64,000 nucleotides of DNA from Candidatus Margulisiibacteriota bacterium (GCA_003242895.1 QKMY01000045.1:62001-126000); one strand, 5' to 3'. Positions 1 through 9,345 are shown, numbered from the stretch's first letter. Translations and numbers: made by a program. The notes: generated from the letters alone by a model not told the origin.

Positions 1-270
1 CTTGGCAATAGCAAACCTGCTCTCTATGAACCGATTCACGGATCAGCACCCGATATAGCCGGGCAAGACAAAGCCAATCCGTTAGCGACCATTCTTTCTG
101 TGGCAATGATGCTCAGATATTCCTTTACGCTGGAAACAGAGGCAAAACATATCGAAAAGGCAATTACCAATGTACTGGCACAAGGCTACCGGACAGGGGA
201 TATCATGGAAACAGGCAAAAAGCTTGTCGGATGTGAAGAAATGGGAAATCTTGTAGCCGAAAACATTTAA
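1..270 (+). CDS. leuB: 3-isopropylmalate dehydrogenase, C-terminal 89 residues (partial)
   Basis: The window opens inside this gene. The frame reads through [18 protein letters not shown], the conserved C-terminal segment of the isopropylmalate/isocitrate dehydrogenase family that contributes to cofactor binding, and it ends at a TAA at 268-270. LeuB oxidises and decarboxylates 3-isopropylmalate in leucine synthesis; in organisms using citramalate synthase the same enzyme also serves isoleucine synthesis. The cimA gene about 0.9 kb downstream supports LeuB over isocitrate or tartrate dehydrogenase, but the N-terminal substrate-specificity region lies outside the window. An inverted-repeat region and terminator follow, so this gene ends its own transcript. 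Confidence 0.85.
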   Translation, partial: LGNSKPALYEPIHGSAPDIAGQDKANPLATILSVAMMLRYSFTLETEAKHIEKAITNVLAQGYRTGDIMETGKKLVGCEEMGNLVAENI

Positions 271-308
271 GGAAGTCTATTCCTTCTTAGGCTAGTAATC
301 GAGCAGGA

Positions 309-331
309 GGCAGGTGATTAGTTCACCTGCC
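309..331. repeat. Inverted repeat downstream of leuB
   Basis: GGCAGGTGA (309-317) and TCACCTGCC (323-331) form a 9-bp perfect stem with a 5-base loop. Between it and the terminators that follow there is a C-rich stretch without open frame. The 271-392 interval carries no gene; with its series of hairpins it could be a structured RNA tail or the remnant of an insertion element. I cannot assign it to a known family. Confidence 0.4.
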
Positions 332-371
332 GACATCTCAACCTCCGTATGGGACTTTCACCAACAAAAAA

Positions 372-425
372 GCGCCCATGCTGGGCGCAACAAAAAACCC
401 CTGCAGCAAGCTGACAGGGGTTTTT
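372..425. terminator. Double hairpin with bidirectional rho-independent terminator
   Basis: GCGCCC (372-377) pairs with GGGCGC (383-388). A second hairpin has AAAAACCCCTG (393-403) pairing with CAGGGGTTTTT (415-425). The second stem is flanked by an A tract on one side and a T tract on the other, so it can terminate transcription in both directions: leuB on + and the small gene at 473-865 on -. Confidence 0.75.
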
Positions 426-472
426 AATTTTATAGCAATATTTCCAATAAATTAGCCTGGGCCAATGAAGCT

Positions 473-865
473 TTAAGCAGATTTATCGATATTTTTATCT
501 TGTTCAGAAGACTTACCAATATCATAATATTTCTCTAAAAACCTAGTTGACATAGCATTGTAGTTTACTTGCTGACCTAAAAGGTCATTCTGATCTGAAA
601 GGTTAAAAGATGGCTGTAACGAACTTACGGGATTCTGTGAAAGCAACAGCCCTGATTGATTATATGTTACGTTGTTTGCCTTCATGTCCCAATAATTTAC
701 TGCGTTTTTTTCAACGGCTTCGTTCATCTTAGCAGGATCAAGAGGTTTATTCTTAAGAGATGAGTTAAAAAATACCTGATCGTTAGATAAGCCGGTAAAT
801 CCGGCATTAGTATTTCCTAATGTCGGGTTTAAAAAATATTCATTTGCGGGTCCTGATATATCCAT
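473..865 (-). CDS. Hypothetical protein, 130 residues
   Basis: I do not recognise this gene. It is very probably real: the ATG at 865 is preceded by a strong AAAGGAG ribosome binding site about nine bases upstream, and the stop is followed by a bidirectional terminator. The product is polar, Asn/Ser-rich, has no signal peptide, membrane segment or cysteine, and looks like a small cytosolic or exported structural protein. The C-terminal part (NYNAMSTRFLEKYYDIGK) faintly recalls the C-terminal helices of flagellar rod proteins such as FlgB, which carry Asn/Tyr-rich helices. The match is too weak to name. It stands alone, divergent from cimA. Confidence 0.6.
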   Translation of the reverse strand: MDISGPANEYFLNPTLGNTNAGFTGLSNDQVFFNSSLKNKPLDPAKMNEAVEKNAVNYWDMKANNVTYNQSGLLLSQNPVSSLQPSFNLSDQNDLLGQQVNYNAMSTRFLEKYYDIGKSSEQDKNIDKSA

Positions 866-1031
866 CGAGGTTCATCTCCTTTTTAATATTATCGATAAAC
901 TTTTAGAAATGTTTATATTTATTTTTAGGCAAGCAAAATAACCCAAATTTATACAATCAATATAGCCAATATTTCTATCTGTTCACTGCTTACTTATTTT
1001 TCAGAACTTTCTTTTATTTTATACACAAGTT

Positions 1032-1040
1032 TGTTATAAT
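1032..1040 (+). promoter_or_regulatory. Extended -10 promoter candidate for the cimA operon
   Basis: TGTTATAAT fits the extended -10 consensus TGnTATAAT; there is no good -35 hexamer at 16-18 bases. Transcription from here would give a leader of roughly 145 bases before cimA. The whole 866-1190 intergenic region is AT-rich, divergent (473-865 on -, cimA on +) and contains no other gene that I can see. Confidence 0.4.
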
Positions 1041-1190
1041 TTACACAATTTAAAAGATGGTTCTGATTGTTATAAAGTGTCATAGTTCTTTGCTGTAAAC
1101 TTATTTATTCTATTGGCTATTTTATACTAATCATCTATCATAGTGAAATGAACTATCTGAGGATTTATGCTAACTGATTGGGGAATAATA

Positions 1191-2786
1191 ATGGGCAATA
1201 AAGTTTATCTATTTGATACAACCTTACGCGACGGAGAACAAGGGAAAGGAATTTCTTTTACTATCGACGATAAAATTAAAATTGCCAAGCTGCTGGACAG
1301 CATAGAGATTGATTATATCGAAGGTGGCTGGCCTGCGTCAAATCCCAAAGCAGCACAATTCTTTCAAGCGATGCAGCATATAAAACTGCATCATTCGAAA
1401 CTCGTAGCTTTCGGCAGCACACGAAGGGCGAAAAACCCGGCTGCAAGTGACCCAAACCTTAAAGCAATTGTTAACGCGAAGGTTCCGGCGGCGGCTATCT
1501 TCGGCAAAACATGGGACCTTCACGCAACAGAAATCCTTAAGATATCGCTAGACGAAAACCTCGAATTGATTTATGACTCGATCAAGTTTCTGAAAGATGC
1601 CAGAATGGAAGTCTTTTTTGATGCCGAACATTTTTTTGATGGTTATAAAAAAAATCCTGCATATGCCCTCCAAGCGATAGGAGCAGCACAGCAAGCAGGC
1701 GCGGACGTATTAGTGCTTTGCGATACAAACGGAGGAACCTTACCGTTTGAAATTGCGAAAATTATTGAAGAAATTAAACCCCAGATTAAAACTCCGATTG
1801 GGATACATGCGCATAATGATTCAGAGTTAGCCGTTGCAAACTCAATTACGGCAATACAGCATGGCGCAATCCAAGTTCAAGGAACTTTCAATGGATATGG
1901 AGAGCGTTGCGGCAATGCCAACATATGTTCGATCATACCTATTTTAAAAATAAAAATGGGTATTGACTGTATAAATGGCAACAACCTTACTCAGCTAACT
2001 AGGCTTTCACATCATATCTCTGAAATTGCAAACCTGGTACCAAATGACAGCCTTCCCTTTGTCGGAAAAAATTCGTTTGCACATAAAGCCGGGATACACG
2101 TCGATGCAGTCCTGAAAAACCCTGAATCTTATGAACATATGGACCCACGTCTGGTAGGCAACAAGCAGGATGTCACGATCTCTGAACTGGCTGGCATCAG
2201 CAACTTAGTCTATAAAGCTCAAGCATTGGGCATTGAGATCGACAAAAACAATCCGCAGATCAAAGAACTCATAAAGCAGATCAAAGAAATGGAAAATAAA
2301 GGGTATACCTTTGAAGAAGGAGAAGCCTCATTTGAGCTTTTACTTCGAAGATCATTTGGACTATATAAGAGGTTTTTTACATTAGAAGGGTTTCGGGTAA
2401 TCGATGAAAAACGGAACCATGATGATGCAGTAATAGTTGAAGCGACTATAAAGATTAGCTTTAATGACAAAATCTATCATACTGCCGCCGAAGGTAACGG
2501 ACCGGTAAGCGCTTTAGATAACGCACTGCGTAAAGCACTTGAATCGATCTACCCTTCATTAAAAACTCTCCATCTTACAGACTACAAGGTCCGTGTGCTC
2601 GATAGCGCTGAAGGCACAGGCGCACTGGTAAGAGTGTTGATAGAATCGACAGACGGAAGCGATTCCTGGGGCACCGTCGGAGTAGGAACAAACCTCATAG
2701 AAGCCAGTTGGAATGCATTAATTGATAGTATAGAATATAAACTGCTGAAGGATGAGAAAAATGGGAAACAGACCGGTAACAACTAA
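1191..2786 (+). CDS. cimA: (R)-citramalate synthase
   Basis: Condenses pyruvate and acetyl-CoA to (R)-citramalate, the first step of the threonine-independent isoleucine pathway. The DRE-TIM metallolyase signature DTTLRDGEQG lies near residue 10, followed by the CimA-type phrase DYIEGGWPASNPK; the metal ligands are in GIHAHNDSELAVAN and NGYGERCGNANICSI. The C-terminal third is a LeuA-type allosteric domain (AAEGNGPVSALDNALRKAL). The DTTLRDGEQG/EGGWP form is typical of the long CimA/LeuA-like family (about 530 residues) rather than classical LeuA. I prefer ATG 1191, where GGGGA precedes by seven bases and homologues start with a similar MxxKVYLFDTT; an in-frame ATG at 1167 would add eight residues. 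The 3' end overlaps lysA. Feedback control by isoleucine through the C-terminal domain is likely from the family. Confidence 0.92.
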   Translation: MGNKVYLFDTTLRDGEQGKGISFTIDDKIKIAKLLDSIEIDYIEGGWPASNPKAAQFFQAMQHIKLHHSKLVAFGSTRRAKNPAASDPNLKAIVNAKVPAAAIFGKTWDLHATEILKISLDENLELIYDSIKFLKDARMEVFFDAEHFFDGYKKNPAYALQAIGAAQQAGADVLVLCDTNGGTLPFEIAKIIEEIKPQIKTPIGIHAHNDSELAVANSITAIQHGAIQVQGTFNGYGERCGNANICSIIPILKIKMGIDCINGNNLTQLTRLSHHISEIANLVPNDSLPFVGKNSFAHKAGIHVDAVLKNPESYEHMDPRLVGNKQDVTISELAGISNLVYKAQALGIEIDKNNPQIKELIKQIKEMENKGYTFEEGEASFELLLRRSFGLYKRFFTLEGFRVIDEKRNHDDAVIVEATIKISFNDKIYHTAAEGNGPVSALDNALRKALESIYPSLKTLHLTDYKVRVLDSAEGTGALVRVLIESTDGSDSWGTVGVGTNLIEASWNALIDSIEYKLLKDEKNGKQTGNN

Positions 2787-4068
2787 AATCGATGAAAAAG
2801 GCCACCTTGAAATTGGCGGTTGCGATCTTTCGGAACTCGTTAAAAAGTATCAATCTCCGCTCTGGGTCCTTGATAAAGAAACCATCTTGAATTTTTGCAA
2901 CAGGTACAAAACTTCTTTCAGTAAATATTACGATAATTTCTTGCCGCTCTTTGCCAGTAAAGCATTGTGCACTATAGCGACAACGCAGATAATTGATAAG
3001 GAAGGCTTTGGATTTGATGTTGTTTCCGGAGGTGAACTCTATACAGTTTTGCGTGCCGGAGTTAATCCGGAGAAAATCTATTTTCATGGTAACAATAAAG
3101 CTGTAGATGAACTGGAATTGGCAATTGAATCAAATGTCGGACGAATAGTTGTTGATAATACATATGAACTCGAACGAATAGAACAGATTGCCGCAGCTAA
3201 AAATAAAACAGTCTCGATCCTGTTTCGAATAACACCGGAAGTTGACGCGCATACCCATGAATTTATCCAAACCGGACAGCTTGATTCGAAATTCGGTGTC
3301 AATAAACCCCAGGTTGTAAGTGTAATACGACAAGCTTTGACCTGTAAGCATATATCGATTGTCGGGATACATGCCCATATCGGATCACAAATTTTCGATG
3401 TCGAGCCATTTGAAGTGGCAACAAAAAAGCTTTGCGAATTAGCACTTGATATCAGGAATAATTGTGGACTTTCACTTCAGGAAATTAACGTTGGTGGCGG
3501 ACTTGGCATCAAATACCTGAAGGAAGACGATCCTTCTGATATCGAACTTTTTGCCGAAACCATATGTAAAACCCTTCAGCAATTCTGTATAGAATATGCC
3601 TACCCGCTTCCTAAATTGATTATCGAACCCGGAAGGTCTACTATAGCAAATGCTGGAATTACACTGTACACAATCGGCTCCGTAAAAGACATACCCGGAA
3701 TTAGAACTTACATTGCTATTGATGGCGGTATGGCAGATAATCCCAGACCATTAATGTATGATGCGAAATACGAAGCCGTAATAGCGAACAAAGCATCTTT
3801 GTCCGGAACAAATACCTATACTATTGCAGGAAAATTTTGCGAATCCGGTGATATAATAATAAAAAATATACTCTTACCAAAAGTGGAAATAGGGGATATT
3901 ATATGTATCTTTACTACAGGTGCTTATAACTATTCTATGTCTTCGAATTATAATCGGTTCCGCAAACCGGCGATGGTACTTTTGGATAACGGGAACTGCA
4001 CAGAAATCCTTAAACGCGAAACATATGAGGACATAATAAGGAATGATATCTATTTAAGTAAGGAATAA
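2761..4068 (+). CDS. lysA: Diaminopimelate decarboxylase
   Basis: PLP enzyme converting meso-diaminopimelate to L-lysine, the last step of lysine synthesis. It is a fold-type III (alanine-racemase-like) protein: the PLP lysine lies in FASKALCTIA, the HIGSQ motif in GIHAHIGSQIFDVEPF, the glycine-rich phosphate loop in NVGGGLGIKY, EPGRS at the end of the barrel, and the C-terminal barrel has CESGD and GAYNYSMSSNYNRF. Length (435 residues) is normal. ATG 2761 has AAGGA at good spacing; an in-frame ATG at 2752 has none. The start lies within the end of cimA (26-base overlap), suggesting translational coupling. Other group IV decarboxylases are possible but the CESGD and SxYN motifs favour LysA. 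Confidence 0.93.
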   Translation: MGNRPVTTKIDEKGHLEIGGCDLSELVKKYQSPLWVLDKETILNFCNRYKTSFSKYYDNFLPLFASKALCTIATTQIIDKEGFGFDVVSGGELYTVLRAGVNPEKIYFHGNNKAVDELELAIESNVGRIVVDNTYELERIEQIAAAKNKTVSILFRITPEVDAHTHEFIQTGQLDSKFGVNKPQVVSVIRQALTCKHISIVGIHAHIGSQIFDVEPFEVATKKLCELALDIRNNCGLSLQEINVGGGLGIKYLKEDDPSDIELFAETICKTLQQFCIEYAYPLPKLIIEPGRSTIANAGITLYTIGSVKDIPGIRTYIAIDGGMADNPRPLMYDAKYEAVIANKASLSGTNTYTIAGKFCESGDIIIKNILLPKVEIGDIICIFTTGAYNYSMSSNYNRFRKPAMVLLDNGNCTEILKRETYEDIIRNDIYLSKE

Positions 4069-4071
4069 TTA

Positions 4072-4911
4072 ATGCCTAGTCACATCATTCAATTATTATT
4101 TAAACAGCACTATATAAGTCTTATTGATGTTATCGACATATTCTTCACATATCTGCTTATTTACTATACGCTTTTATGGCTTCAAAGAACAAGAGCGTTC
4201 CAACTGTTAAAAGGACTAGGCGTGTTGTTTGTCGTCTACGTACTTACTAATTTCATCGGGCTTTATACCATTGACTGGTTAATGCAGAAGTTGATCACCT
4301 TTTTCTTCATTGTGCTAATAGTTGTCTTTCAGCCGGAACTCCGAAGCGCCTTAGAGAAAATTGGAAGGCAGAGTTTCTTTTCCTCACTTTTCAAGGACGC
4401 CGAAAAGCCAAAAACCGGGTTTCTCCAGCAGATAATTAAGAGTGTCCATTATTTATCTGAAAACAAAAAAGGTGCACTCATCGTACTTGAGAGACTAACC
4501 GGTCTTAATGAGTATGTGGAATCAGGAGTGCTCATCGATGCCATCGTTTCTTCGGAACTGCTCACATCAATCTTTATATATAAAAACCCGATCCATGATG
4601 GTGCGGTTATCATACGTAACAACAGGCTAAGTGCTGCCGGTTGTTTATTACCGCTAACAGAAAGCAGAGTTCTCGACAAACGACTGGGAACCAGACATCG
4701 AGCAGCACTAGGACTTACCGAACAATCAGATGCGCTGGTTATCGTTGTTTCTGAAGAAACCGGAATTATTTCTATTGCGGAAAATGGTACGCTTACGAGG
4801 TACCTATCAAAAGAAACCTTAGAAGAAAGACTATTTTCCAGCTACAAAACAGCTGATCAAGAAAACCAAAAGCAGTTTTCTCGATTCTTTAAAAGATATT
4901 CTGTTACCTAA
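4072..4911 (+). CDS. cdaA: Membrane diadenylate cyclase (CdaA/DacA type)
   Basis: Makes the second messenger c-di-AMP from two ATP. Three N-terminal hydrophobic segments (about residues 15-35, 42-60, 68-86) are followed by a DAC (DisA_N) domain with both catalytic motifs: DGA in NPIHDGAVIIR and RHR in GTRHRAALG. Length 279 is typical of CdaA. Usually cdaA is followed by cdaR (YbbR) and glmM; here it sits three bases after lysA and is followed by panB, so the regulator is absent from this locus. c-di-AMP commonly controls potassium and osmolyte balance and cell-wall homeostasis; nothing nearby shows the target here. Confidence 0.93.
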   Translation: MPSHIIQLLFKQHYISLIDVIDIFFTYLLIYYTLLWLQRTRAFQLLKGLGVLFVVYVLTNFIGLYTIDWLMQKLITFFFIVLIVVFQPELRSALEKIGRQSFFSSLFKDAEKPKTGFLQQIIKSVHYLSENKKGALIVLERLTGLNEYVESGVLIDAIVSSELLTSIFIYKNPIHDGAVIIRNNRLSAAGCLLPLTESRVLDKRLGTRHRAALGLTEQSDALVIVVSEETGIISIAENGTLTRYLSKETLEERLFSSYKTADQENQKQFSRFFKRYSVT

Positions 4912-4927
4912 CGACTGGGAGGCTACG

Positions 4928-5719
4928 ATGGTTCGAATAACTATTTCTGATCTCAACAATTTAAAAGAAAAAAAACAAAAAATAGTAATGCTTACTGCTT
5001 ACAATTATCCATTTGCAAAAATTATAGACAAGACGCCAACACATATTATTCTTGTTGGAGATTCGCTGGGGATGACTTCTCTGGGCTACGATTCAACAAT
5101 TCCTGTTACGATGGAAGATATGTGTAGCGCTACGAGTGCTGTTGCCCGCGGCTCGGCCAGCAAGTTAATCGTTGCTGATATGCCCTTCTTATCTTACCAG
5201 ACAAGTATCGAAACGGCTGTCGAAAATGCAGGGAGAATCATGAGAGCTGGCGCTCACGCGGTAAAGATCGAAGGGGCAGAACATATTCCCGCGATCCAGG
5301 CAATTATAAATGCCGGAATTCCTGTTATGGGTCATTTAGGATTCACGCCTCAATCGGTTAATAAACTTGGCGGTTTCAAAGTCCAGGGGACAACTGCCGA
5401 GGCAGTCAAAATACTGGTACAACATGCACAGATTTTGAAAGAGGCCGGAGTGTTCGCACTAGTATTAGAAATGGTCCCAGCGCAAGCAGCGCGCGAGCTC
5501 ACGACCGCTATTGACATTGTTACCCTTGGCATCGGAGCAGGAATCCATGTCGACGGACAAGTGCTGGTAACAGATGATCTTATTGGGCTGTTCGATAAAT
5601 TCAAACCGAAATTCGTTAAACAATACACCAATATCAGCAAAACAATTGAGGAGGCAATTACTACATTCAATAGCGAAGTTCAGGAAAATCAATTTCCAAA
5701 TAACAAACATTCATATTGA
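4928..5719 (+). CDS. panB: 3-methyl-2-oxobutanoate hydroxymethyltransferase
   Basis: Transfers a hydroxymethyl group from 5,10-methylene-THF to 2-oxoisovalerate, giving ketopantoate, the first committed step of pantothenate synthesis. The PanB barrel is complete: MLTAYNYPFAKI, LVGDSLGMTSLGYDSTIPVTM (Mg ligand D in GDS), ADMPFLSY, EGAEH and PVMGHLGFTPQS are all family motifs. A GGGAGG ribosome binding site lies seven bases before ATG 4928. The substrate 2-oxoisovalerate is a branched-chain amino acid intermediate, which fits the cimA/leuB context. No panC or panD is seen in the window. Confidence 0.94.
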   Translation: MVRITISDLNNLKEKKQKIVMLTAYNYPFAKIIDKTPTHIILVGDSLGMTSLGYDSTIPVTMEDMCSATSAVARGSASKLIVADMPFLSYQTSIETAVENAGRIMRAGAHAVKIEGAEHIPAIQAIINAGIPVMGHLGFTPQSVNKLGGFKVQGTTAEAVKILVQHAQILKEAGVFALVLEMVPAQAARELTTAIDIVTLGIGAGIHVDGQVLVTDDLIGLFDKFKPKFVKQYTNISKTIEEAITTFNSEVQENQFPNNKHSY

Positions 5720-5788
5720 AAATCCAGAGAATAAAAGTGCCATTAACGTGATATGGGCTAATTGTAAAAAACCCAGCTGGAGAATTAA

Positions 5789-6448
5789 ATGATAGACAAT
5801 ATAATAGCCGCTTTTCGAGGCGATCCTGCGGCAAAAAACATTTTTGAAGTATTACTTTACCAAGGTATTCATGCAATCTGGCTTCACCGGATAGCTCATT
5901 TTCTCTGGAATTTAGGACTACCTTTTTTCCCCCGGTTAATATCACAAATCAGCAGATTCCTTACCGGTATCGAAATACATCCCGGCGCGAAGATCGGAAA
6001 GTATTTTTTTATTGACCATGGTATGGGCGTTGTTATCGGAGAGACTGCCGAAATAGGCGACAATGTTATCATTTACCATCAAGTAACCTTAGGGGGCACA
6101 GGTAAAGAAAAAGGCAAACGACATCCTACCGTCGGAAATAACGTAATAATTGGCGCCGGAGCGAAAGTCCTTGGAGCAATAAAAATAGGAAACAACTGTA
6201 AAATCGGCGCTGATGCCGTGGTGATTAAGGATGTCCCGAACAATTCAACCATTGTAGGTGATATAGGTAGAATTGTAAGTAAAAAAGATAAAAATCAACT
6301 ACTCGACTTTGACCAGGCAAATCTTCCTGACCCGATAGCAAAAACATTCACGAGACTGATCCAGCGAATAACTAAGCTTGAGCACAAGATACGCGAACTG
6401 GAGGAAAAGTATGAAAAAAATCCTGATATACAACACACTCAAAGGTAA
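5789..6448 (+). CDS. cysE: Serine O-acetyltransferase
   Basis: Acetylates L-serine with acetyl-CoA to O-acetylserine, the cysteine precursor. The short N-terminal helical region is followed by a left-handed beta helix of hexapeptide repeats ([43 protein letters not shown]) and a charged helical tail ([14 protein letters not shown]). [22 protein letters not shown] is characteristic of CysE and contains the catalytic His region. Length 219 matches the shorter CysE class. The 3' end overlaps the start of cysS by 38 bases, the common cysE-cysS pairing that links cysteine synthesis to its charging. Upstream 5720-5788 holds no T-box or other leader that I can see. Confidence 0.93.
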   Translation: MIDNIIAAFRGDPAAKNIFEVLLYQGIHAIWLHRIAHFLWNLGLPFFPRLISQISRFLTGIEIHPGAKIGKYFFIDHGMGVVIGETAEIGDNVIIYHQVTLGGTGKEKGKRHPTVGNNVIIGAGAKVLGAIKIGNNCKIGADAVVIKDVPNNSTIVGDIGRIVSKKDKNQLLDFDQANLPDPIAKTFTRLIQRITKLEHKIRELEEKYEKNPDIQHTQR

Positions 6449-7760
6449 AAAAGAAGAATTTGTCCCGGCTACCCCTCCCCGGGTTTCAATGTACGTGTGC
6501 GGAGTTACCGTCTATGACTATTGCCACATTGGCCATGGCAGAGCCTATACCGTATTTGATACAATAAGACGATTCTTAGAATACACAGGCTATAACGTTA
6601 TCTACATTCAGAACTTTACTGATATTGACGACAAAATAATTAAACGGGCAAAAGAACTTCAGTCGCAGTGGCAAGAAATATCAACAAAGTTTATCGATGA
6701 GTACTTTGTTGATATGGACAGCCTTAATATTCAGCGTGCAACTTCTTATCCCAAAGCCACAGAACATATCGAAGACATGATCGCAATGATTACAACGCTG
6801 GTTAATAAGCACTACGCTTACGAAATCGAGGGAAGTGTTTACTTTTCGGTCAGAAGCTTTCCTGAATACGGAAAACTCTCAGGAAGAAATCTGGAGGATA
6901 TGCAAGCCGGCGCTCGAGTCGAAGTCGATACAAGGAAACAACATCCGATGGACTTTGCGTTATGGAAAAAAGCGGCGGATGATGAACCAGGATGGGCTAG
7001 CCCCTGGGGAAAAGGAAGGCCGGGGTGGCATATTGAGTGCTCAGCTATGTCGATTAAATATCTTGGACCAACCTTCGATATTCACGGGGGTGGAGCTGAT
7101 CTTATTTTCCCTCACCATGAAAATGAAATTGCCCAGACAGAAGCCTGCTCGGGAAAGCCCTTCGCACGATATTGGGTCCATAACGGTTTCGTTAATATAA
7201 ACAAAGAAAAAATGTCCAAGTCTCTAGGTAATTTCTTTACTATCCGGGAAGTGCTTAATGATTATAAACCGGAAGAACTACGCCTCTTTTATCTCATGAC
7301 CCATTACCGGAAACCGATTAACTATAGCATTGAGTATCTTGATGACGCGAAAAAGGCACTCGAAAGACTTTATAACGCCCTATATTTAAAAGGCACTTCC
7401 CCGAAAGGGAATAATGAACTAACAACAATCGAGAAAAGCTTTGACGAAGCTATGTCTGATGACTTTAATACAGCACAAGCGCTCGGAGTTCTCTTTGAAC
7501 TTGCCAAATATATAAACAAAGCGCTTGATACTGATGCCCAGTTACTGCTGAAAAAACTCGGGAATATTCTGGGAATACTTTATCAAGCGAAAGAAGAAAA
7601 CGGAATTTTGGAAAAAGACATCCACATACTCATTGAAGAAAGAAACGCTGCCAGGAAAAACAAAAATTTTGCGCGAGCTGACGAAATCAGGATTGCGTTA
7701 GAAAAGCAAGGCATCATACTAGAAGATACCCCGCAGGGTGTTCGCTGGAAAAAGAAATAA
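6411..7760 (+). CDS. cysS: Cysteinyl-tRNA synthetase
   Basis: Class Ia synthetase charging tRNA-Cys. The zinc-binding cysteine is in YVCGVTVYD, the HIGH signature in [13 protein letters not shown], further Zn ligands in WHIECSAM and FPHHENE, and KMSKS in [12 protein letters not shown]. The C-terminal DALR-type helical domain ends with [11 protein letters not shown], a typical CysS ending. Start ATG 6411 is preceded by GGAGG seven bases upstream and gives the normal N-terminus ([17 protein letters not shown]); an in-frame start at 6378 would add a non-homologous stretch. Translationally coupled to cysE by overlap. Confidence 0.95.
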   Translation: MKKILIYNTLKGKKEEFVPATPPRVSMYVCGVTVYDYCHIGHGRAYTVFDTIRRFLEYTGYNVIYIQNFTDIDDKIIKRAKELQSQWQEISTKFIDEYFVDMDSLNIQRATSYPKATEHIEDMIAMITTLVNKHYAYEIEGSVYFSVRSFPEYGKLSGRNLEDMQAGARVEVDTRKQHPMDFALWKKAADDEPGWASPWGKGRPGWHIECSAMSIKYLGPTFDIHGGGADLIFPHHENEIAQTEACSGKPFARYWVHNGFVNINKEKMSKSLGNFFTIREVLNDYKPEELRLFYLMTHYRKPINYSIEYLDDAKKALERLYNALYLKGTSPKGNNELTTIEKSFDEAMSDDFNTAQALGVLFELAKYINKALDTDAQLLLKKLGNILGILYQAKEENGILEKDIHILIEERNAARKNKNFARADEIRIALEKQGIILEDTPQGVRWKKK

Positions 7761-7811
7761 GTACTGCAATAGTTTTCTCATAAGGCAGTGCGACATGGAA
7801 AGTAATAAAAA

Positions 7812-8660
7812 ATGAAAACAGCTACACTACTAATCAACTGCCCGGATAAAACAGGAATTGTCGCAAAGATCTCTAATTTTCTGTTTATCAATAACTGCAA
7901 CATAGTCGAATCAGACCAGTACTCAACCGGGCATGAAGGCGGGCATTTCTTTATGCGAGTCCAGTTCGCTTATAATGACGTGCACCTGGACAAAACCCTT
8001 ATTTCTGAAAGAGCGGGTATAATAGCGACTGAGCTCAAAGCTCACTGGGAACTTTTCTTCGATGATGAAAAGAAAAAAGTCGGTATATTAGTTTCAAAAC
8101 ATGATCACTGTTTGCTCGATATCTTGTATCGATGGAGGACCGGAGAGTTATTTATTGATATCCCTCTCGTAATCAGCAATCACGACGAGGTACGACCGAT
8201 AGTCGAAGCTTACGGCATACCCTATTACTTTATCCCAGTAAACCAGTACAAAGAAAACCAGGAAAAAGAAATACTTAACCTGGTGAAAACATCTACCGAT
8301 GTCCTTGTTCTAGCAAGGTATATGCAGATACTAACAGATACATTCCTTGCGAACTATGGAAAAAAGATCATTAATATCCACCATAGTTTTTTGCCTTCTT
8401 TTAAGGGAGCTGAGCCGTATAAACAAGCTTGGGTAAAAGGTGTCAAAGTCATCGGAGCAACCGCCCATTATGTATCATCACAGCTTGATGAAGGTTCTAT
8501 TATCGCTCAGGAAGTTATTACCGTAAGCCATAAGGACAATGTCATAAGGCTTACACAAAAAGGCCGGGATATCGAAAAACTGGTAATGGCCCAAGCATTG
8601 AGAGCGCATATCGACAACAAAATAATCGAACATGATAATAAAACAATTGTCTTCGATTAG
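7812..8660 (+). CDS. purU: Formyltetrahydrofolate deformylase
   Basis: Hydrolyses 10-formyl-THF to THF and formate, balancing one-carbon pools and supplying formate. An N-terminal ACT domain (residues 1-85, INCPDKTGIVAKISNFLF) precedes a formyltransferase-fold domain (about 90-282). The catalytic core is visible: INIHHSFLPSFKGAEPY and QLDEGSIIAQE with the Asp used for hydrolysis. Length 282 is normal for PurU, and the ACT domain separates it from PurN. Its neighbours panB (methylene-THF user) and folE (folate synthesis) make a one-carbon theme. The 51-base gap from cysS contains no terminator. Confidence 0.93.
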   Translation: MKTATLLINCPDKTGIVAKISNFLFINNCNIVESDQYSTGHEGGHFFMRVQFAYNDVHLDKTLISERAGIIATELKAHWELFFDDEKKKVGILVSKHDHCLLDILYRWRTGELFIDIPLVISNHDEVRPIVEAYGIPYYFIPVNQYKENQEKEILNLVKTSTDVLVLARYMQILTDTFLANYGKKIINIHHSFLPSFKGAEPYKQAWVKGVKVIGATAHYVSSQLDEGSIIAQEVITVSHKDNVIRLTQKGRDIEKLVMAQALRAHIDNKIIEHDNKTIVFD

Positions 8661-8716
8661 CTCTAACCTGTTTCAGATACAAAATAACAATCAGTGCAAA
8701 CAAAAAGGAGATCGAG

Positions 8717-9277
8717 ATGAACATTGACAGACATCGGATTGAAAACGCAGTCAAAGAAATACTTGCTGCGATCGGAGAAGACGTTAATCGCCCCGAACTG
8801 CTCGATACCCCAGCACGTGTGGCCTGTATGTATGAAGAGGTGTTCTCTTGCACACGAAAGGACCTCCATGATACGGTATCCGTGATCCTTGAACCACACG
8901 GAGAACAAATGATCGTTGTTAAAGATATTACCTTTTATTCAATGTGCGAACATCATCTTGTACCGTTTTTTGGCAAAGCCCACATCGTTTATATCCCGAA
9001 AGAGAATAGAATTACCGGTTTCTCGAAACTGTGCACTCTGGTAGAATCCGCAGCAAAACGTCCACAGCTTCAAGAAAGAATGACAACACAAATCGCCGAT
9101 GTATTAATGAATGTGCTTGAACCACAAGGTGTCATGGTCGTCATTGAAGCAGAACATCTCTGCATGAGTATGCGCGGAGTTAAAAAACCAGGAACAAAAA
9201 CAACAACCTCAGCAATCCGCGGATTATTCTACGAAGATGCCTCTGCACGAGCAGAAGCGTTAACATTGATTAAGTAA
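8717..9277 (+). CDS. folE: GTP cyclohydrolase I
   Basis: Converts GTP to 7,8-dihydroneopterin triphosphate, the first step of folate and pterin synthesis. Zinc ligands are in MCEHHLVPF (Cys and His) and EHLCMSMRGV (Cys); the FSKL motif and the C-terminal signature KPGTKTTTSAIRG complete the family pattern. Length 186 is the normal bacterial size. AAAGGAG sits seven to eight bases before ATG 8717. It is the last gene of the + strand biosynthetic run, followed by hairpins and a terminator. Confidence 0.95.
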   Translation: MNIDRHRIENAVKEILAAIGEDVNRPELLDTPARVACMYEEVFSCTRKDLHDTVSVILEPHGEQMIVVKDITFYSMCEHHLVPFFGKAHIVYIPKENRITGFSKLCTLVESAAKRPQLQERMTTQIADVLMNVLEPQGVMVVIEAEHLCMSMRGVKKPGTKTTTSAIRGLFYEDASARAEALTLIK

Positions 9278-9283
9278 TTGTCA

Positions 9284-9345
9284 GGGCGTAATTAATCACG
9301 CCCGTAATGATATTCCGGCTTAATAGGGCACTGCGTGCTGTGCCC
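9284..9345. repeat. Two short intergenic palindromes
   Basis: GGGCGT (9284-9289) pairs with ACGCCC (9298-9303), and GGGCAC (9326-9331) with GTGCCC (9340-9345), the latter followed by CTACGG. GC-rich palindromes of the second kind are common intergenic repeats in bacteria. They lie between the folE stop and the terminator and contain no open frame. Confidence 0.45.

Noticed and set aside
5720-5788. T-box or cysteine-responsive leader before cysE
   Set aside because: Only 69 bases, no T-box consensus or stable terminator.
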